A stretch of 64,000 nt of DNA. Origin: Rickettsiales bacterium. Lineage in GTDB: Bacteria > Pseudomonadota > Alphaproteobacteria > Rickettsiales > UBA998. The notes under the pieces were generated by a model. It was not told where the DNA came from. It saw only the letters and a list, made by a program, of their open reading frames with translations, and ran no database searches. The stretch spans positions 124,001-188,000 of the forward strand of contig JANQNR010000003.1 of assembly GCA_028279475.1 (NCBI GenBank), read 5' to 3'. A program made the translations under genes and the position numbers. The first letter of the stretch is position 1. Each line of letters opens with the position of its first letter. This document shows positions 45,931-54,965 of this stretch, piece after piece.

Positions 45931-46593
45931 ATGTCACAGCCACCTTACAACCAGCCAGGCGCTAATTTTATGAATCCTGACGTACAGGCAGATTTGCATC
46001 GGAATCCGAAATTTAAGAATCCGGTGCTGGAGGCCGGTATTGCCCTATTTGCCGGATCGACGATTGCCGGTATAGGTAATCAGGCCTTTCGCACAGTCTA
46101 TAATACAACGATCACTGATGGCCGCCCTAGCGCAGCTGGACACGTCGTAAACTGGGTACTTCCCGCTGCTGTCGGTGTCATTGCTGCAGGAAAAGCCTGG
46201 ATAGACACCAATCGGGACAACCAATTGTTCGAACGCACACAAGCCACTGCTATTGGCGCGACACAGGAAGGCGCAGCGCTTGCACAACAAAATGCGGCAA
46301 TGCAGATGGAAAATCAATATCTCTATAATACGGCAGCGCAATTGGCACAACAGAACACAGCTTTACAGCATTATGCAGCACAGACATCGGCAACTACTGC
46401 TCCTGCACAGCAACAGTGGACAGAGCGCTACCCGCAACAGCAGCCACAACAACTCGTCCGTCCGGAAGGACAAAATAATATCACGAAGGCGCAACAGATC
46501 ATTCGTGATAAAGAAGGACGCGCCGATCTCAGCCGAGCCGAGATGATGGCACAGGAATCGGCGCAGGCATCCCCTACCGAAACGCAGATATGA
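45931..46593 (+). CDS. Glutamine-rich protein with hydrophobic segments
   Basis: The 220-residue product has two hydrophobic stretches (VLEAGIALFAGSTIAGIG and NWVLPAAVGVIAAG), then a long Gln/Ala-rich helix (AQQNAAMQMENQYLY...) and a Gln-rich C-terminus. Probably membrane-associated with a coiled coil. Fifteen bases separate it from the next gene. No family recognised. Confidence 0.65.
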   Translation: MSQPPYNQPGANFMNPDVQADLHRNPKFKNPVLEAGIALFAGSTIAGIGNQAFRTVYNTTITDGRPSAAGHVVNWVLPAAVGVIAAGKAWIDTNRDNQLFERTQATAIGATQEGAALAQQNAAMQMENQYLYNTAAQLAQQNTALQHYAAQTSATTAPAQQQWTERYPQQQPQQLVRPEGQNNITKAQQIIRDKEGRADLSRAEMMAQESAQASPTETQI

Positions 46594-46607
46594 GGTAACG
46601 CGTCTCC

Positions 46608-47390
46608 ATGGTTTCCTCGTATTACACTTCAGCCCCTCCCCCAGCAGCAAAAGGTACTGGCTTTAACACCGTGATCGCGGCTGCTACCGCAGGGCTGGCG
46701 ATCGGCGGCGCATTATTCGGTCTGACCGAACTGGTCGACGCCGATATTTCAGAAGGATTCGGCATTGGCAATAATGAGATCGACAGCGGCCTGAGCCATA
46801 TCGCCGAACCGGACGCCCTGAAGTTTGAAGCAGAAAAAATGGATAAGCTGTTCAATGAGCGTATCCCTGATGCACTGGGAGAAACGAGAGATGGTTTTGT
46901 TGAGTTTTTCACCGGCACACCGCTAACGCCGGAGCAAGTACAGCAGTTCAGAAGCATTTTTCAGGAGATTGACACAGACAGCCTGTCTCCAGACATATTG
47001 GAGCAATTTAAAGATAATCCTGTCGTTGTCGACACCGGTTCCGACTCGCTGTATTTTCAACTGGGAAATGGTGACACGATTCGTGCTGACATCAGTGAGC
47101 TGAAAGAGCACGGACCTGAATTAAAAAAGGCGATCAATGGAAAAGCCTTGGAAGCCGTTGAAGTCGGCCTGAAAGCACTAGATAAACTGGAAGGTGGCAT
47201 CGACTTAAACAAAGGGTTGATTTATGCAGGCACCGGTGCTGCGGGAATGGGGACGCTAGCCTTTGCAGCCAATGCAGCTAGCGCTGCACCTACTGCATCT
47301 GCCATACCTCTGCCAGCGATTTACGGCAATACGGTGTCCTATCAGCAACCGGTAGCCGCCAATCCGTATCTGAGCGTCCAGCAGAATTAA
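46608..47390 (+). CDS. Hypothetical protein with two glycine/alanine-rich hydrophobic segments
   Basis: The 260-residue product has a hydrophobic stretch near residue 20-40 (VIAAATAGLAIGGALFGLTEL), an acidic middle, a second stretch near 205-230 (YAGTGAAGMGTLAFAANAASAA) and a Pro/Gln-rich tail. It shares style and operon with the previous gene. Its end overlaps the convergent PP2C-like gene by 4 bases. Confidence 0.65.
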   Translation: MVSSYYTSAPPPAAKGTGFNTVIAAATAGLAIGGALFGLTELVDADISEGFGIGNNEIDSGLSHIAEPDALKFEAEKMDKLFNERIPDALGETRDGFVEFFTGTPLTPEQVQQFRSIFQEIDTDSLSPDILEQFKDNPVVVDTGSDSLYFQLGNGDTIRADISELKEHGPELKKAINGKALEAVEVGLKALDKLEGGIDLNKGLIYAGTGAAGMGTLAFAANAASAAPTASAIPLPAIYGNTVSYQQPVAANPYLSVQQN

Positions 47391-48685
47391 AACACGGGTT
47401 GGTCCGGCGGCGAACTGCCCTGCTGCTGCCCCTGATTTTGTACATCGGAGATGTGATGGTCAGGCGCTCCATTTACATCCCTACCCTCCTGCCATAATTG
47501 TTGAAATGCTCCAGATGATTCCGAAGGAATACGTAATTCCGTAATATCCTTCCCATCTTCGCCACCCATTACTGAAATGGCAAATATTCGTTCATCCGCT
47601 AATGCGTTAGCCACATCTTTCAACCATGACGATTCACCTTGCAATATCTGACTTCCATCCGTCTGACTCTCCACACGATTATTGCTAAAAGCCTCATGGA
47701 TCATCGCCGCTAATTGCTGTCTTCCAGTTTGTTGACTTGATGCACTCGCAGACGGCTGACGCATGGAGGCCGGTATATCTTCCGGCGCAACTAATGGCTC
47801 CTGCCCTTGCAGGGGCACGTCTCTGCCAATCAACGCATCAACCATTGACTCTGCATACTTTGCCGCTTTATCAGCAATTATCGCTGAACGCTCGCCTCCC
47901 TGACTGATCCCGTCAAAGGCAAAGATGACGGCCTGTTCTTGTGCGATTTGCGGCTTTTTCGCCGTGACAATCACAATATCATCGTCTTTGGGGTGCGGAT
48001 GAGGGGGAATGGCATCTGCATTACGCACGGCCGTCAACAATGTCTCAGAAAACTTCGGATCATCAATCGACAGCTCATCCCGTGCCATCAGAAATGCTAT
48101 ATCACTTGCTACCTCGTCCGTTGTATTGGCACGACTTACCCCATCCGACATCACGGCAATGGCATAATGTTCCGTACCAATATACTCACGTATAGCATCC
48201 CAGGAATAGTCGGCTTCTTCCGGATCGGCCTGTTCCTCCTGCAACACCTGCCTCCTACCGGGTATCAGACAATTGGTAAGAGCGCCTCTTTGGTGTTGAT
48301 CACTACTTACATCAAACCGGTTCAACACAACCACCTTCCCATTATCGCCAATGGCGGCAATGATTGAATCCCCAGCGTTGCGCGTTACCAGGCTATCCGT
48401 GGTCAAGACAGCGCCAACCGCTGTCGTTCCAGCATGAAGATTATCATTATCACGTGATTCCGCACGTACCGCCTGAAACGTATTGCTAAGCACATTTCGT
48501 GCAATATCATCATCTATCGCTTGACCACTCAACGCCGTTGCTGCAAACGCATTATCTTCAATCTTCGTATGCGCCCAGTCACGTGAAGCTTTCCCCACCC
48601 GTGCCGCCGAGACGGTTGCACCCATCTGCACCGCTTCCACTGGCCTACCCCGCGTTGTTGCTAACTCAAACCGATGCGTTTCCAT
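47387..48685 (-). CDS. PP2C-like phosphatase with unusual motif order
   Basis: Residues 1-260 contain PP2C elements IEDNAF, GTTAVGAVL, NAGDSIIAAI, AVMSDGVSR and KDDDIVIVTA, but the early metal-binding DG motif is missing. A matching element, FAFDGISQGGERSA, appears only later, at about 270, followed by a degenerate stretch. The protein could be a circular rearrangement or two partial domains. Start at 48685 follows CAGGAGTATGGC. Confidence 0.65.
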   Translation of the reverse strand: METHRFELATTRGRPVEAVQMGATVSAARVGKASRDWAHTKIEDNAFAATALSGQAIDDDIARNVLSNTFQAVRAESRDNDNLHAGTTAVGAVLTTDSLVTRNAGDSIIAAIGDNGKVVVLNRFDVSSDQHQRGALTNCLIPGRRQVLQEEQADPEEADYSWDAIREYIGTEHYAIAVMSDGVSRANTTDEVASDIAFLMARDELSIDDPKFSETLLTAVRNADAIPPHPHPKDDDIVIVTAKKPQIAQEQAVIFAFDGISQGGERSAIIADKAAKYAESMVDALIGRDVPLQGQEPLVAPEDIPASMRQPSASASSQQTGRQQLAAMIHEAFSNNRVESQTDGSQILQGESSWLKDVANALADERIFAISVMGGEDGKDITELRIPSESSGAFQQLWQEGRDVNGAPDHHISDVQNQGQQQGSSPPDQPVF

Positions 48686-48821
48686 GCCATACTCCTGCAT
48701 TGTTTCAATACGTTAAAGTAGCAGAAAAATAAGAAATATTTATGACGACGGAAATATTTACAGCCATTCCGAAATGTGCTCAAAAAGGCGAGTATATCCG
48801 GAATCCATCAAGTAATGTGTC

Positions 48822-48841
48822 ATGCCGTCGCATGACGGCAT
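48822..48841. repeat. Perfect hairpin ATGCCGTC-GCAT-GACGGCAT
   Basis: Eight-base arms with a 4-base loop, 34 bases after the pcm stop on its strand. No T run follows on the pcm strand, so it is a REP-like unit or a mRNA-stabilising stem rather than a classical terminator. Confidence 0.6.
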
Positions 48842-48875
48842 CCGGCCAGACCCCGGGGTGACAATCATCCGCTTT

Positions 48876-49541
48876 TTATGCCGCCGCTTCAATCATCGGG
48901 TCGAATGGTGCTTCAAACAGGGTCGTCGTCGAGAAATTCCACTTATCCCGATCGACCCGTAATACTTTCTGCGGATGGCCGGGCTGCCCTACCGGCGCAA
49001 TCAGTCGGCCATCATCACTGAGTTGCTCCAACAAGGCACTTGGAATCGCCTGCAACGCCGCCGTCACGATAATCCGGTCATAAGGCGCCGCATCCGGCCA
49101 GCCTTTATGCCCATCGCCACCCAACGTAGCAATCGTGCTATACTGCAACTGCTCAAGCCGCTGCCTCGCCTCCTCTCGCAATTCCGGATAGTATTCCATC
49201 GTAAATACCCGGCGTGCCAATTGCGCCAGAATCGCCGCCTGATAGCCGGAACCGGTACCAATCTCCAACACGATGGAGCGCTCCTGCACATCCAGCGCTT
49301 CCAACATCCGCGCCACCAGCTCCGGCGCGTTGATCGTCTGCCCGGCAGAAATCGGCAACGCCGTGTTTTCGTAGGCACGATCCGCAAACATTCTCGGCAC
49401 AAACACTTCACGCGGCACCAACTCTACGGCGCTGAGCAGCCGATTATCACGAATACCGGCCGTACGTAACGCCATCACCAGTTGAATCTTGGCACTGGCC
49501 AGATCGTCATCAGGCGGGTTGAACAGGTCGGGTTGAGGCAT
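48876..49541 (-). CDS. pcm: Protein-L-isoaspartate O-methyltransferase
   Basis: Repairs isoaspartyl residues in aged proteins using SAM. Signatures are the pre-motif QTINAPELVARMLEAL, SAM motif VLEIGTGSGYQAAILAQL, and PYDRIIVTAAL. ATG 49541 gives 221 residues; an in-frame GTG at 49574 is possible. A second paralogue lies beyond priA. The 195-bp structured segment is about 100 bases upstream of this start. Confidence 0.92.
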   Translation of the reverse strand: MPQPDLFNPPDDDLASAKIQLVMALRTAGIRDNRLLSAVELVPREVFVPRMFADRAYENTALPISAGQTINAPELVARMLEALDVQERSIVLEIGTGSGYQAAILAQLARRVFTMEYYPELREEARQRLEQLQYSTIATLGGDGHKGWPDAAPYDRIIVTAALQAIPSALLEQLSDDGRLIAPVGQPGHPQKVLRVDRDKWNFSTTTLFEAPFDPMIEAAA

Positions 49542-49643
49542 GGGTTCTGTGTTCTCTTTCTTCGCCCATACCACAGGTCACGTTGCAACGCCAGCATTCT
49601 TGGGGTTTATCATCATACAAAGCTTCTTTTTACAGAGCACATG

Positions 49644-49838
49644 CAAAATGGATTTCTGTGGAGCAGATACGAGGAGTGTCTGCCCGGAAAACCGGAATGT
49701 ATGGCAAAGCACTTGCCACCGAGGGTGGCAGTAGTGTTTGCATATTTAATGCACAGCACCCCACAGGTGGGTGCTGTGGGATACATGAGGATTTGAGGAC
49801 AGACACGACAAAGTAGGTGCCCTCAGAAATCCATTTTG
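49644..49838 (-). ncRNA. Candidate structured RNA or MITE between priA and pcm
   Basis: Nested pairings in order: CAAAATGGATTTCTG (49644-49658) with CAGAAATCCATTTTG (49824-49838), 15 perfect pairs; GTGTCTG (49676-49682) with CAGACAC (49800-49806); CCGG-AAAA-CCGG at 49684-49695; ATGTAT (49697-49702) with ATACAT (49781-49786); inside that, hairpin A (GCAAA...TGCCACC-GAG-GGTGGCA...TTTGC, 49704-49741) and hairpin B (CACAGCACCC-loop-GGGTGCTGTG, 49752-49778). The element starts 3 bases after the priA stop. No plausible coding frame. Strand is given as that of priA and pcm but is not proven. Confidence 0.5.
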
Positions 49839-49841
49839 TTC

Positions 49842-52034
49842 TTACATAAAACTGATCGGGTCAATATCAATGGAGACACTCACCGTCGCCGGACGCTTTA
49901 TGGAATCACGCCACTGCAACATGACTGGCTGCAAGGCTGTCTGCTTCGACGCCTTGACCAGAAAACGCTGCCGATAGAGGTTTTTCAACTTATAGAGCGG
50001 CGCCGGCGCCGGACCAAAGACCGCAACCCCTTCCAGATTCGGTGTCCGGCGTACTAATGCACCCACCACCTCTTCCACCAGTGCCTCCGGCTTACCCTCA
50101 ACAATCAACGCCGCCAGACGTCCATAAGGCGGCATCCCGGTCATGCGGCGTTGCTCCAGTTCCAGCTCCATGAACCGCTGACGATCCCACTCGGTCAGTG
50201 CCTCCATCAGCGGGTGAGCGGGTCGATAAGTCTGAATATAGACCTCCCCGCGCTCCGATTCCCGCCCGGCACGCCCCGACAGCTGATGCAACAACTGATA
50301 GGTCTTCTCTGCACCACGAATATCGCCGCCCTGCAACCCAGCATCGGCATCGACGACCCCAACCGTCGCCAATGCCGGGAAATGGTGCCCCTTCGCCAGT
50401 AACTGCGTCCCGATAATGATGTCGATCTCCCCCTCTGTTACTTGCGTCAGCGTCTCCTGCAACCGCGCCGGGGACTGGCTGAGCTCTCCGGACAGCACTA
50501 CACTGCGCGCCTGCGGGAATAGCGCACGGACTTCCTCCTCAATACGCTCAACACCCGGCCCGCACGCAACGATCTTGTCCCTGCCAGCACCACAGGACAC
50601 ACAGGCAGACGGCACCGGCATCGCCAACCCACAATGATGGCATTGCAACTGGCGGCTGGAAGCATGATAGACCAGCCAGGCGCTACAACTGGGACATTCA
50701 TACCGATGGCCGCATTCCTGGCAAATCATGAGCGGCGCATAGCCGCGGCGATTGAGAAACAGCAAAGATTGCCTACCCTGCTCCAATGTTTTGGTCAGAG
50801 CTTCCCGCAACATCGGCGATAACCAGCACTGCTTGTCCATCGCCTGACGGCGCATATCGATCAGCGTCACCTGCGGCAGACGCGCCTGCTCAACGCGGCG
50901 CTGAATATGCACATGCCCGTATTTTCCCTGATTGGCATTCACCCAGCTTTCTAGTGAGGGGGTGGCGGAGGTAAGAACCACAGGAATCTGCTCTTCCCGC
51001 CCGCGCAAAACTGCCATGTCACGGGCATGGTAGCGTACCCCATCCTCCTGCTTGTACGAACTGTCATGCTCTTCATCAACGACGATGAGCCCCAGATCGG
51101 CATAGGGGAGAAACAACGCCGAGCGTGCACCAATCACCAGCGACGTACCGCCATGCATGATCTGACGCAACGCCTGCCTGCGCCGCGCCGGTGTTTCGGA
51201 GGAATGCCAGACGGTCGGCGCGATACCAAACCGCTTTTGCACTCGCTCCACCAACTGCATACTCAGCGCAATTTCCGGCACCAGCAACAACACCTGTCGC
51301 CCTTCGCGCATCACCGCCTCGGCCACTTCCAAAAACACTTCCGTTTTCCCCGATCCTGTCGCACCATCCAGCAGAAATGTGTGAAAACCCTGTCCAATCG
51401 CAGCGCACATATGCTGCGCCGCCTGTCGCTGTAAATCGCTGAGTGTCGGTGCACAGGGCTGCAACAGTGGCGATACATAATCCGGCAGGCGGCTGACCAT
51501 CTGGATTGCCCCCTCGTCCCGCATTCCCTTCAGAACGGAAAGGCTGATGCCACGATCCCGCAACACTTCCTGTGGTAGAGCGCCCTCCTCCTGCAACCAG
51601 TCCAGCACCCGCTTCCTGCTTACCGTCATCCGCATGTCAGGTACTGGCTTCATGGACTCAACCCATATCTCGGACTCCGGCTCTAATAAGGCATCCATCG
51701 CCGGCATCGCCAGTTTCAGCGCTGCTCCCAGTGACGTAGCATTATACCGCGCTGTCCCTTCGATGAACCGCCGTAATGCCTCTGTCATCGGCAGCAAATG
51801 AGGCAGCACACACTCTATCGGCTTGAGTTTACCGGGATCAATATCCCCCTGCCCTTCGCCCCAGACAATTCCCGTGACCTGGCGATTGGAAAATGGCACC
51901 CGCACATAACTGCCAGGCGCAACGTGCATATTTGGTGGCACCACATAATCAAAGCATCGATCCACCGCCACCGGCAAACAGACGGAAATACTCGAATCTT
52001 CTGGGGTATCGTGAGAAAATAAATCTGTATGCAT
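49842..52034 (-). CDS. priA: Primosomal protein N' (PriA helicase)
   Basis: Restarts collapsed replication forks. Walker A (LLDGATGSGKTEVF), Walker B (VVDEEHDSSYKQ), the zinc-binding Cys series (CQECGHRYECPSC..., CHHCG...CVSCG) and C-terminal helicase motifs (SGRAGRESERGEVYIQT) are all present. Length 730. Divergent from the PIMT-family gene 47 bases away. Confidence 0.96.
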   Translation of the reverse strand: MHTDLFSHDTPEDSSISVCLPVAVDRCFDYVVPPNMHVAPGSYVRVPFSNRQVTGIVWGEGQGDIDPGKLKPIECVLPHLLPMTEALRRFIEGTARYNATSLGAALKLAMPAMDALLEPESEIWVESMKPVPDMRMTVSRKRVLDWLQEEGALPQEVLRDRGISLSVLKGMRDEGAIQMVSRLPDYVSPLLQPCAPTLSDLQRQAAQHMCAAIGQGFHTFLLDGATGSGKTEVFLEVAEAVMREGRQVLLLVPEIALSMQLVERVQKRFGIAPTVWHSSETPARRRQALRQIMHGGTSLVIGARSALFLPYADLGLIVVDEEHDSSYKQEDGVRYHARDMAVLRGREEQIPVVLTSATPSLESWVNANQGKYGHVHIQRRVEQARLPQVTLIDMRRQAMDKQCWLSPMLREALTKTLEQGRQSLLFLNRRGYAPLMICQECGHRYECPSCSAWLVYHASSRQLQCHHCGLAMPVPSACVSCGAGRDKIVACGPGVERIEEEVRALFPQARSVVLSGELSQSPARLQETLTQVTEGEIDIIIGTQLLAKGHHFPALATVGVVDADAGLQGGDIRGAEKTYQLLHQLSGRAGRESERGEVYIQTYRPAHPLMEALTEWDRQRFMELELEQRRMTGMPPYGRLAALIVEGKPEALVEEVVGALVRRTPNLEGVAVFGPAPAPLYKLKNLYRQRFLVKASKQTALQPVMLQWRDSIKRPATVSVSIDIDPISFM

Positions 52035-52081
52035 TATCGCCGGGATTGCAACTTAAATCAAATGCATGTAAGTAGGTTACT

Positions 52082-52774
52082 ATGATGAATACAACTGAAA
52101 ATCCGCATTCTGAGCAACTTTCTTCCATGCTGAAAGGGCAGTTGGCTACCAACGGCATCCATGATTCCATGGTGCTGGAAGCAATAAAAGCAGTAGATCG
52201 CGCACGCTTTGTTCCGGAATCTCTCAGTCATGTTGCCTATGTTGACGACGACATCCCACTCTGCGCCAACCGTTACCTGCTCGAACCGCTGATATTCGCT
52301 AAGATGCTCGAATATGCCGAGATTGAATCGCATCACCGTGTGCTGGATGTGGGCGCTGGCCTTGGCTATAGTAGTTGTGTTATCGCACACATGGCCGCGC
52401 AGGTTATCGCCGTTGAGGAAAGCGCAGAACTAGTGGCAGCAACCCGTAAAAAACTGGCCATGGCACATATTCAGCATGTGGATCTGGTAACAGCCCCCAT
52501 GGATGCGGGATGCGTCGCGCACCAGCCTTATGACCGCATCATTATCGAAGGAGCTGTGGCGGAGATATCACAAACACTGGAAGAACAACTGGCAGAAGGT
52601 GGCCGTATTGTTGCCATTCGTGCCAGGGGTCGCATGTTCGCCACGCAAAAAACGCTGGCAGACATTATTATCGGTACAAAACATGGGAATCGGGTGACTT
52701 ATGTTGAAAAGGATCGGGTCAGCGCCTATCCTTTGCGCAGAGTGATGGATGAGGATCATTTTTTCAGCTTCTGA
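52082..52774 (+). CDS. Second PIMT-family methyltransferase
   Basis: The SAM motif VLDVGAGLGYSSCVIAHMA and the YDRIIIEGAV strand match protein-L-isoaspartate methyltransferases, but the QTI-type pre-motif that contacts isoaspartate is not obvious. Genes of this type commonly precede tolC in Alphaproteobacteria, as here. Two ATGs in tandem (52082, 52085) are possible starts. True substrate uncertain. Confidence 0.8.
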   Translation: MMNTTENPHSEQLSSMLKGQLATNGIHDSMVLEAIKAVDRARFVPESLSHVAYVDDDIPLCANRYLLEPLIFAKMLEYAEIESHHRVLDVGAGLGYSSCVIAHMAAQVIAVEESAELVAATRKKLAMAHIQHVDLVTAPMDAGCVAHQPYDRIIIEGAVAEISQTLEEQLAEGGRIVAIRARGRMFATQKTLADIIIGTKHGNRVTYVEKDRVSAYPLRRVMDEDHFFSF

Positions 52775-52816
52775 CGCGTTGCTAAAACCACAACCAACCA
52801 ATAACGGATACGCCAA

Positions 52817-54244
52817 ATGACGAAAAATCGCTTTTTGTATTACACGCTTGCTTCTGCTGCATTCATCCTGCACGGCCACGCCTACGCACAGTCTGAACCG
52901 TCTAACGCCTCTGCGACTGAGGAACAGATACAGGTTGAAGAAGCGGCTCCACAACTTCCTGTTATCGGCGACGACAGTGTGTTCCGAGAAGCACTAATCT
53001 CAACCTATGTCTCTAATCCACGCATTATTGCTCAACGTAAAGCATTTGAAGAGACAGGCGAGTCTTACAACCAGGCACTGTCCGGCTGGCTGCCAACCAT
53101 TACTGCACGCTATGGAAAAGGCCGGCGGCGCAACCGTACAGCCGGTGCAGATTGGAGCTATCTGGACGCAGAAGATCGCGAACTAAACCTGTCACAACCC
53201 ATTGTTGATGTCAGCACCTATTTTGAATTAGGGCAGGCAGATAATACCATCAAAGCCAGCGGCGCTGAGTTGATTGATGTCACTCAAACCACATTGCTCA
53301 GTGGTATCAGCGCTTATCTTGATGTCGTCCGGGATCGCGACATCCTGGATCTAAGCCGTAATAATGAGACTGTACTAGGTCGCAACCTGGCCGCCACACG
53401 CGAACGCTTCGACGTCGGCGAGGCTACTCGTACAGACACCTCACAGTCGGAAGCGCGTCTCTCCCGTGCCGAATCCGATACCATTCAGGCGCAGGGCAAT
53501 CTGGCGATTGCTGAAGCAACATTTGAACGCGTGATCGGCTATGAACCCATCGAAGGGTTGATCTACCCTGAAACCATGCCGGAGATCCCTGCCACACTGG
53601 ACGAGTTGCTGGAAGAAGCATTACAACATAATCCCAGTGTCGTTGCAGCCCGCTACAACGAAGAAGCAGCATCCGATGCCGTAGGTGCCAATGTATCGGA
53701 TCTATTACCCGTTGCTTCACTGGACGGTAGCGCCAGCCGAGCGGAAGGTTCTGGATTTACCGGCGTCGATTTTGATTCAGACTCTGTGTTGCTGAATGTG
53801 ACGCTGCCCTTATATCGCGGGGGTGCACAGTATTCCCGCATCCGTGAAGCAAAAACACAAAAAAGCCGCCGCCGTTACGAGTTGATGGAAGCGACCAACG
53901 AAGTACAGCAGCAAACCATTACCGCCTGGGAGGAATACCAGACAGCACTGGCAGCGATTGAAGCACAGAAAGATACGATTCGTGCGGCAGAAATCGCATT
54001 AGACGGCGTACAGCAGGAACAACTCTATGGCTCTCGAACCGTACTGGACGTACTCGACGCTGAACAGGAATTGTTTGTCGCACGCGTTAATTTGGCACGC
54101 TCTGAGCGCAACCGGCTGGTTTCTGTCTATAATTTGCTATCCGTCATGGGTAAGTTAAGTCCGGAAGCGCTTGGACTAGGCGTCGATGCCTATGACCGCG
54201 AAGAAGCCTATGACAACATCAAATATCAACTGATCGGCTTTTAA
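52817..54244 (+). CDS. tolC: TolC-family outer-membrane channel protein
   Basis: A signal peptide (cleavage near AYAQS), then two repeats with the outer-membrane efflux pattern: FREALISTYVSNPRIIAQR and ELLEEALQHNPSVVAARYN, each followed by long coiled helices and a short strand. VSVYNLLSVMGKLSPEALGL-type end is usual. Length 475. Works with RND, ABC or MFS pumps or type I secretion; no partner gene is adjacent. Confidence 0.93.
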   Translation: MTKNRFLYYTLASAAFILHGHAYAQSEPSNASATEEQIQVEEAAPQLPVIGDDSVFREALISTYVSNPRIIAQRKAFEETGESYNQALSGWLPTITARYGKGRRRNRTAGADWSYLDAEDRELNLSQPIVDVSTYFELGQADNTIKASGAELIDVTQTTLLSGISAYLDVVRDRDILDLSRNNETVLGRNLAATRERFDVGEATRTDTSQSEARLSRAESDTIQAQGNLAIAEATFERVIGYEPIEGLIYPETMPEIPATLDELLEEALQHNPSVVAARYNEEAASDAVGANVSDLLPVASLDGSASRAEGSGFTGVDFDSDSVLLNVTLPLYRGGAQYSRIREAKTQKSRRRYELMEATNEVQQQTITAWEEYQTALAAIEAQKDTIRAAEIALDGVQQEQLYGSRTVLDVLDAEQELFVARVNLARSERNRLVSVYNLLSVMGKLSPEALGLGVDAYDREEAYDNIKYQLIGF

Positions 54245-54302
54245 CGTTTAAATAACCAATACGCGGCATAGTGGCACCACGCAGTAATTATGGGAAACCG
54301 GA

Positions 54303-54896
54303 ATGGCAGAAAACAAAGAAGAAGCAAATGACCAGTCCATGGAGGAAATCCTCCAGTCCATCAAGCGTATCATCGCAGATGAGGATGGTGAGTCTCCGGA
54401 TAGTTCTGCCACGGCCACTGAAACGCCTGCCGAGGAAGAGGAGAAGGACGCCGTGAAGGGGTCCGATGTCCTGGAGTTAAAGGATATGGTTGAGGAAGGC
54501 AGTAAACCGGAAGAAGTGGCTGAGCCGGAAAAATCGGATGATGGCGACGTATTGGCCGCCATTGACAATAGTCTCTCCGATGCGCCGGATGAGACGCCAG
54601 CGCCAGCGCAGGAAGAAAAAGCGGACGACGTACTGGCCGACATTGACAGCCTCCTCTCTTCCGAAACAGTGGCCACGTCGTCAAAAGCACTGGAGAACCT
54701 CAAACAGCAGGCACAAACTACGGATAGCGAGCTACCATCCACAACGATGAATATCAATTTCCGCGCCGGCCATACGCTGGAAGATTTGGTCGTTGAAGCG
54801 CTGAAGCCGGAACTGAAGCAATGGTTGAACACCAACCTGCCTGCCATTGTCGAGCGCCTTGTCGCTGCCGAAGTCAAGAAAATCACGGGATCGTGA
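54303..54896 (+). CDS. popZ: Polar organizing protein PopZ (DUF2497)
   Basis: An N-terminal helix (SMEEILQSIKRIIADED) binds client proteins in Caulobacter, an acidic Pro-containing disordered linker makes up the middle, and the C-terminal assembly region reads HTLEDLVVEALKPELKQWL...NLPAIVERLV. Length 197. PopZ condenses at cell poles and anchors the chromosome origin. In many Alphaproteobacteria valS follows; here it is absent and uvrB is convergent. Confidence 0.92.
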   Translation: MAENKEEANDQSMEEILQSIKRIIADEDGESPDSSATATETPAEEEEKDAVKGSDVLELKDMVEEGSKPEEVAEPEKSDDGDVLAAIDNSLSDAPDETPAPAQEEKADDVLADIDSLLSSETVATSSKALENLKQQAQTTDSELPSTTMNINFRAGHTLEDLVVEALKPELKQWLNTNLPAIVERLVAAEVKKITGS

Positions 54897-54909
54897 TTAC
54901 GACATAAAA

Positions 54910-54945
54910 AAAACGTCATACCGGCGCAGGCCGAAGTGACGTTTT
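54910..54945. terminator. Bidirectional terminator between popZ and uvrB
   Basis: AAAACGTCA (54910-54918) pairs with TGACGTTTT (54937-54945). An A run to the left gives a T run for the uvrB strand. Confidence 0.75.
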
Positions 54946-54965
54946 CAATAAGACTTATACAATTT

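Noticed and set aside
49482-49816. Small plus-strand frames in the priA-pcm gap
   Set aside because: They run through the inverted repeats, differ in all three frames, and lack ribosome sites; the segment is better read as non-coding.
48876-52774. Two PIMT genes as a recent duplication around priA
   Set aside because: The two proteins differ in their SAM motifs and flanking sequence, and the tolC-side copy is a common alphaproteobacterial arrangement, so this is an old paralogy.
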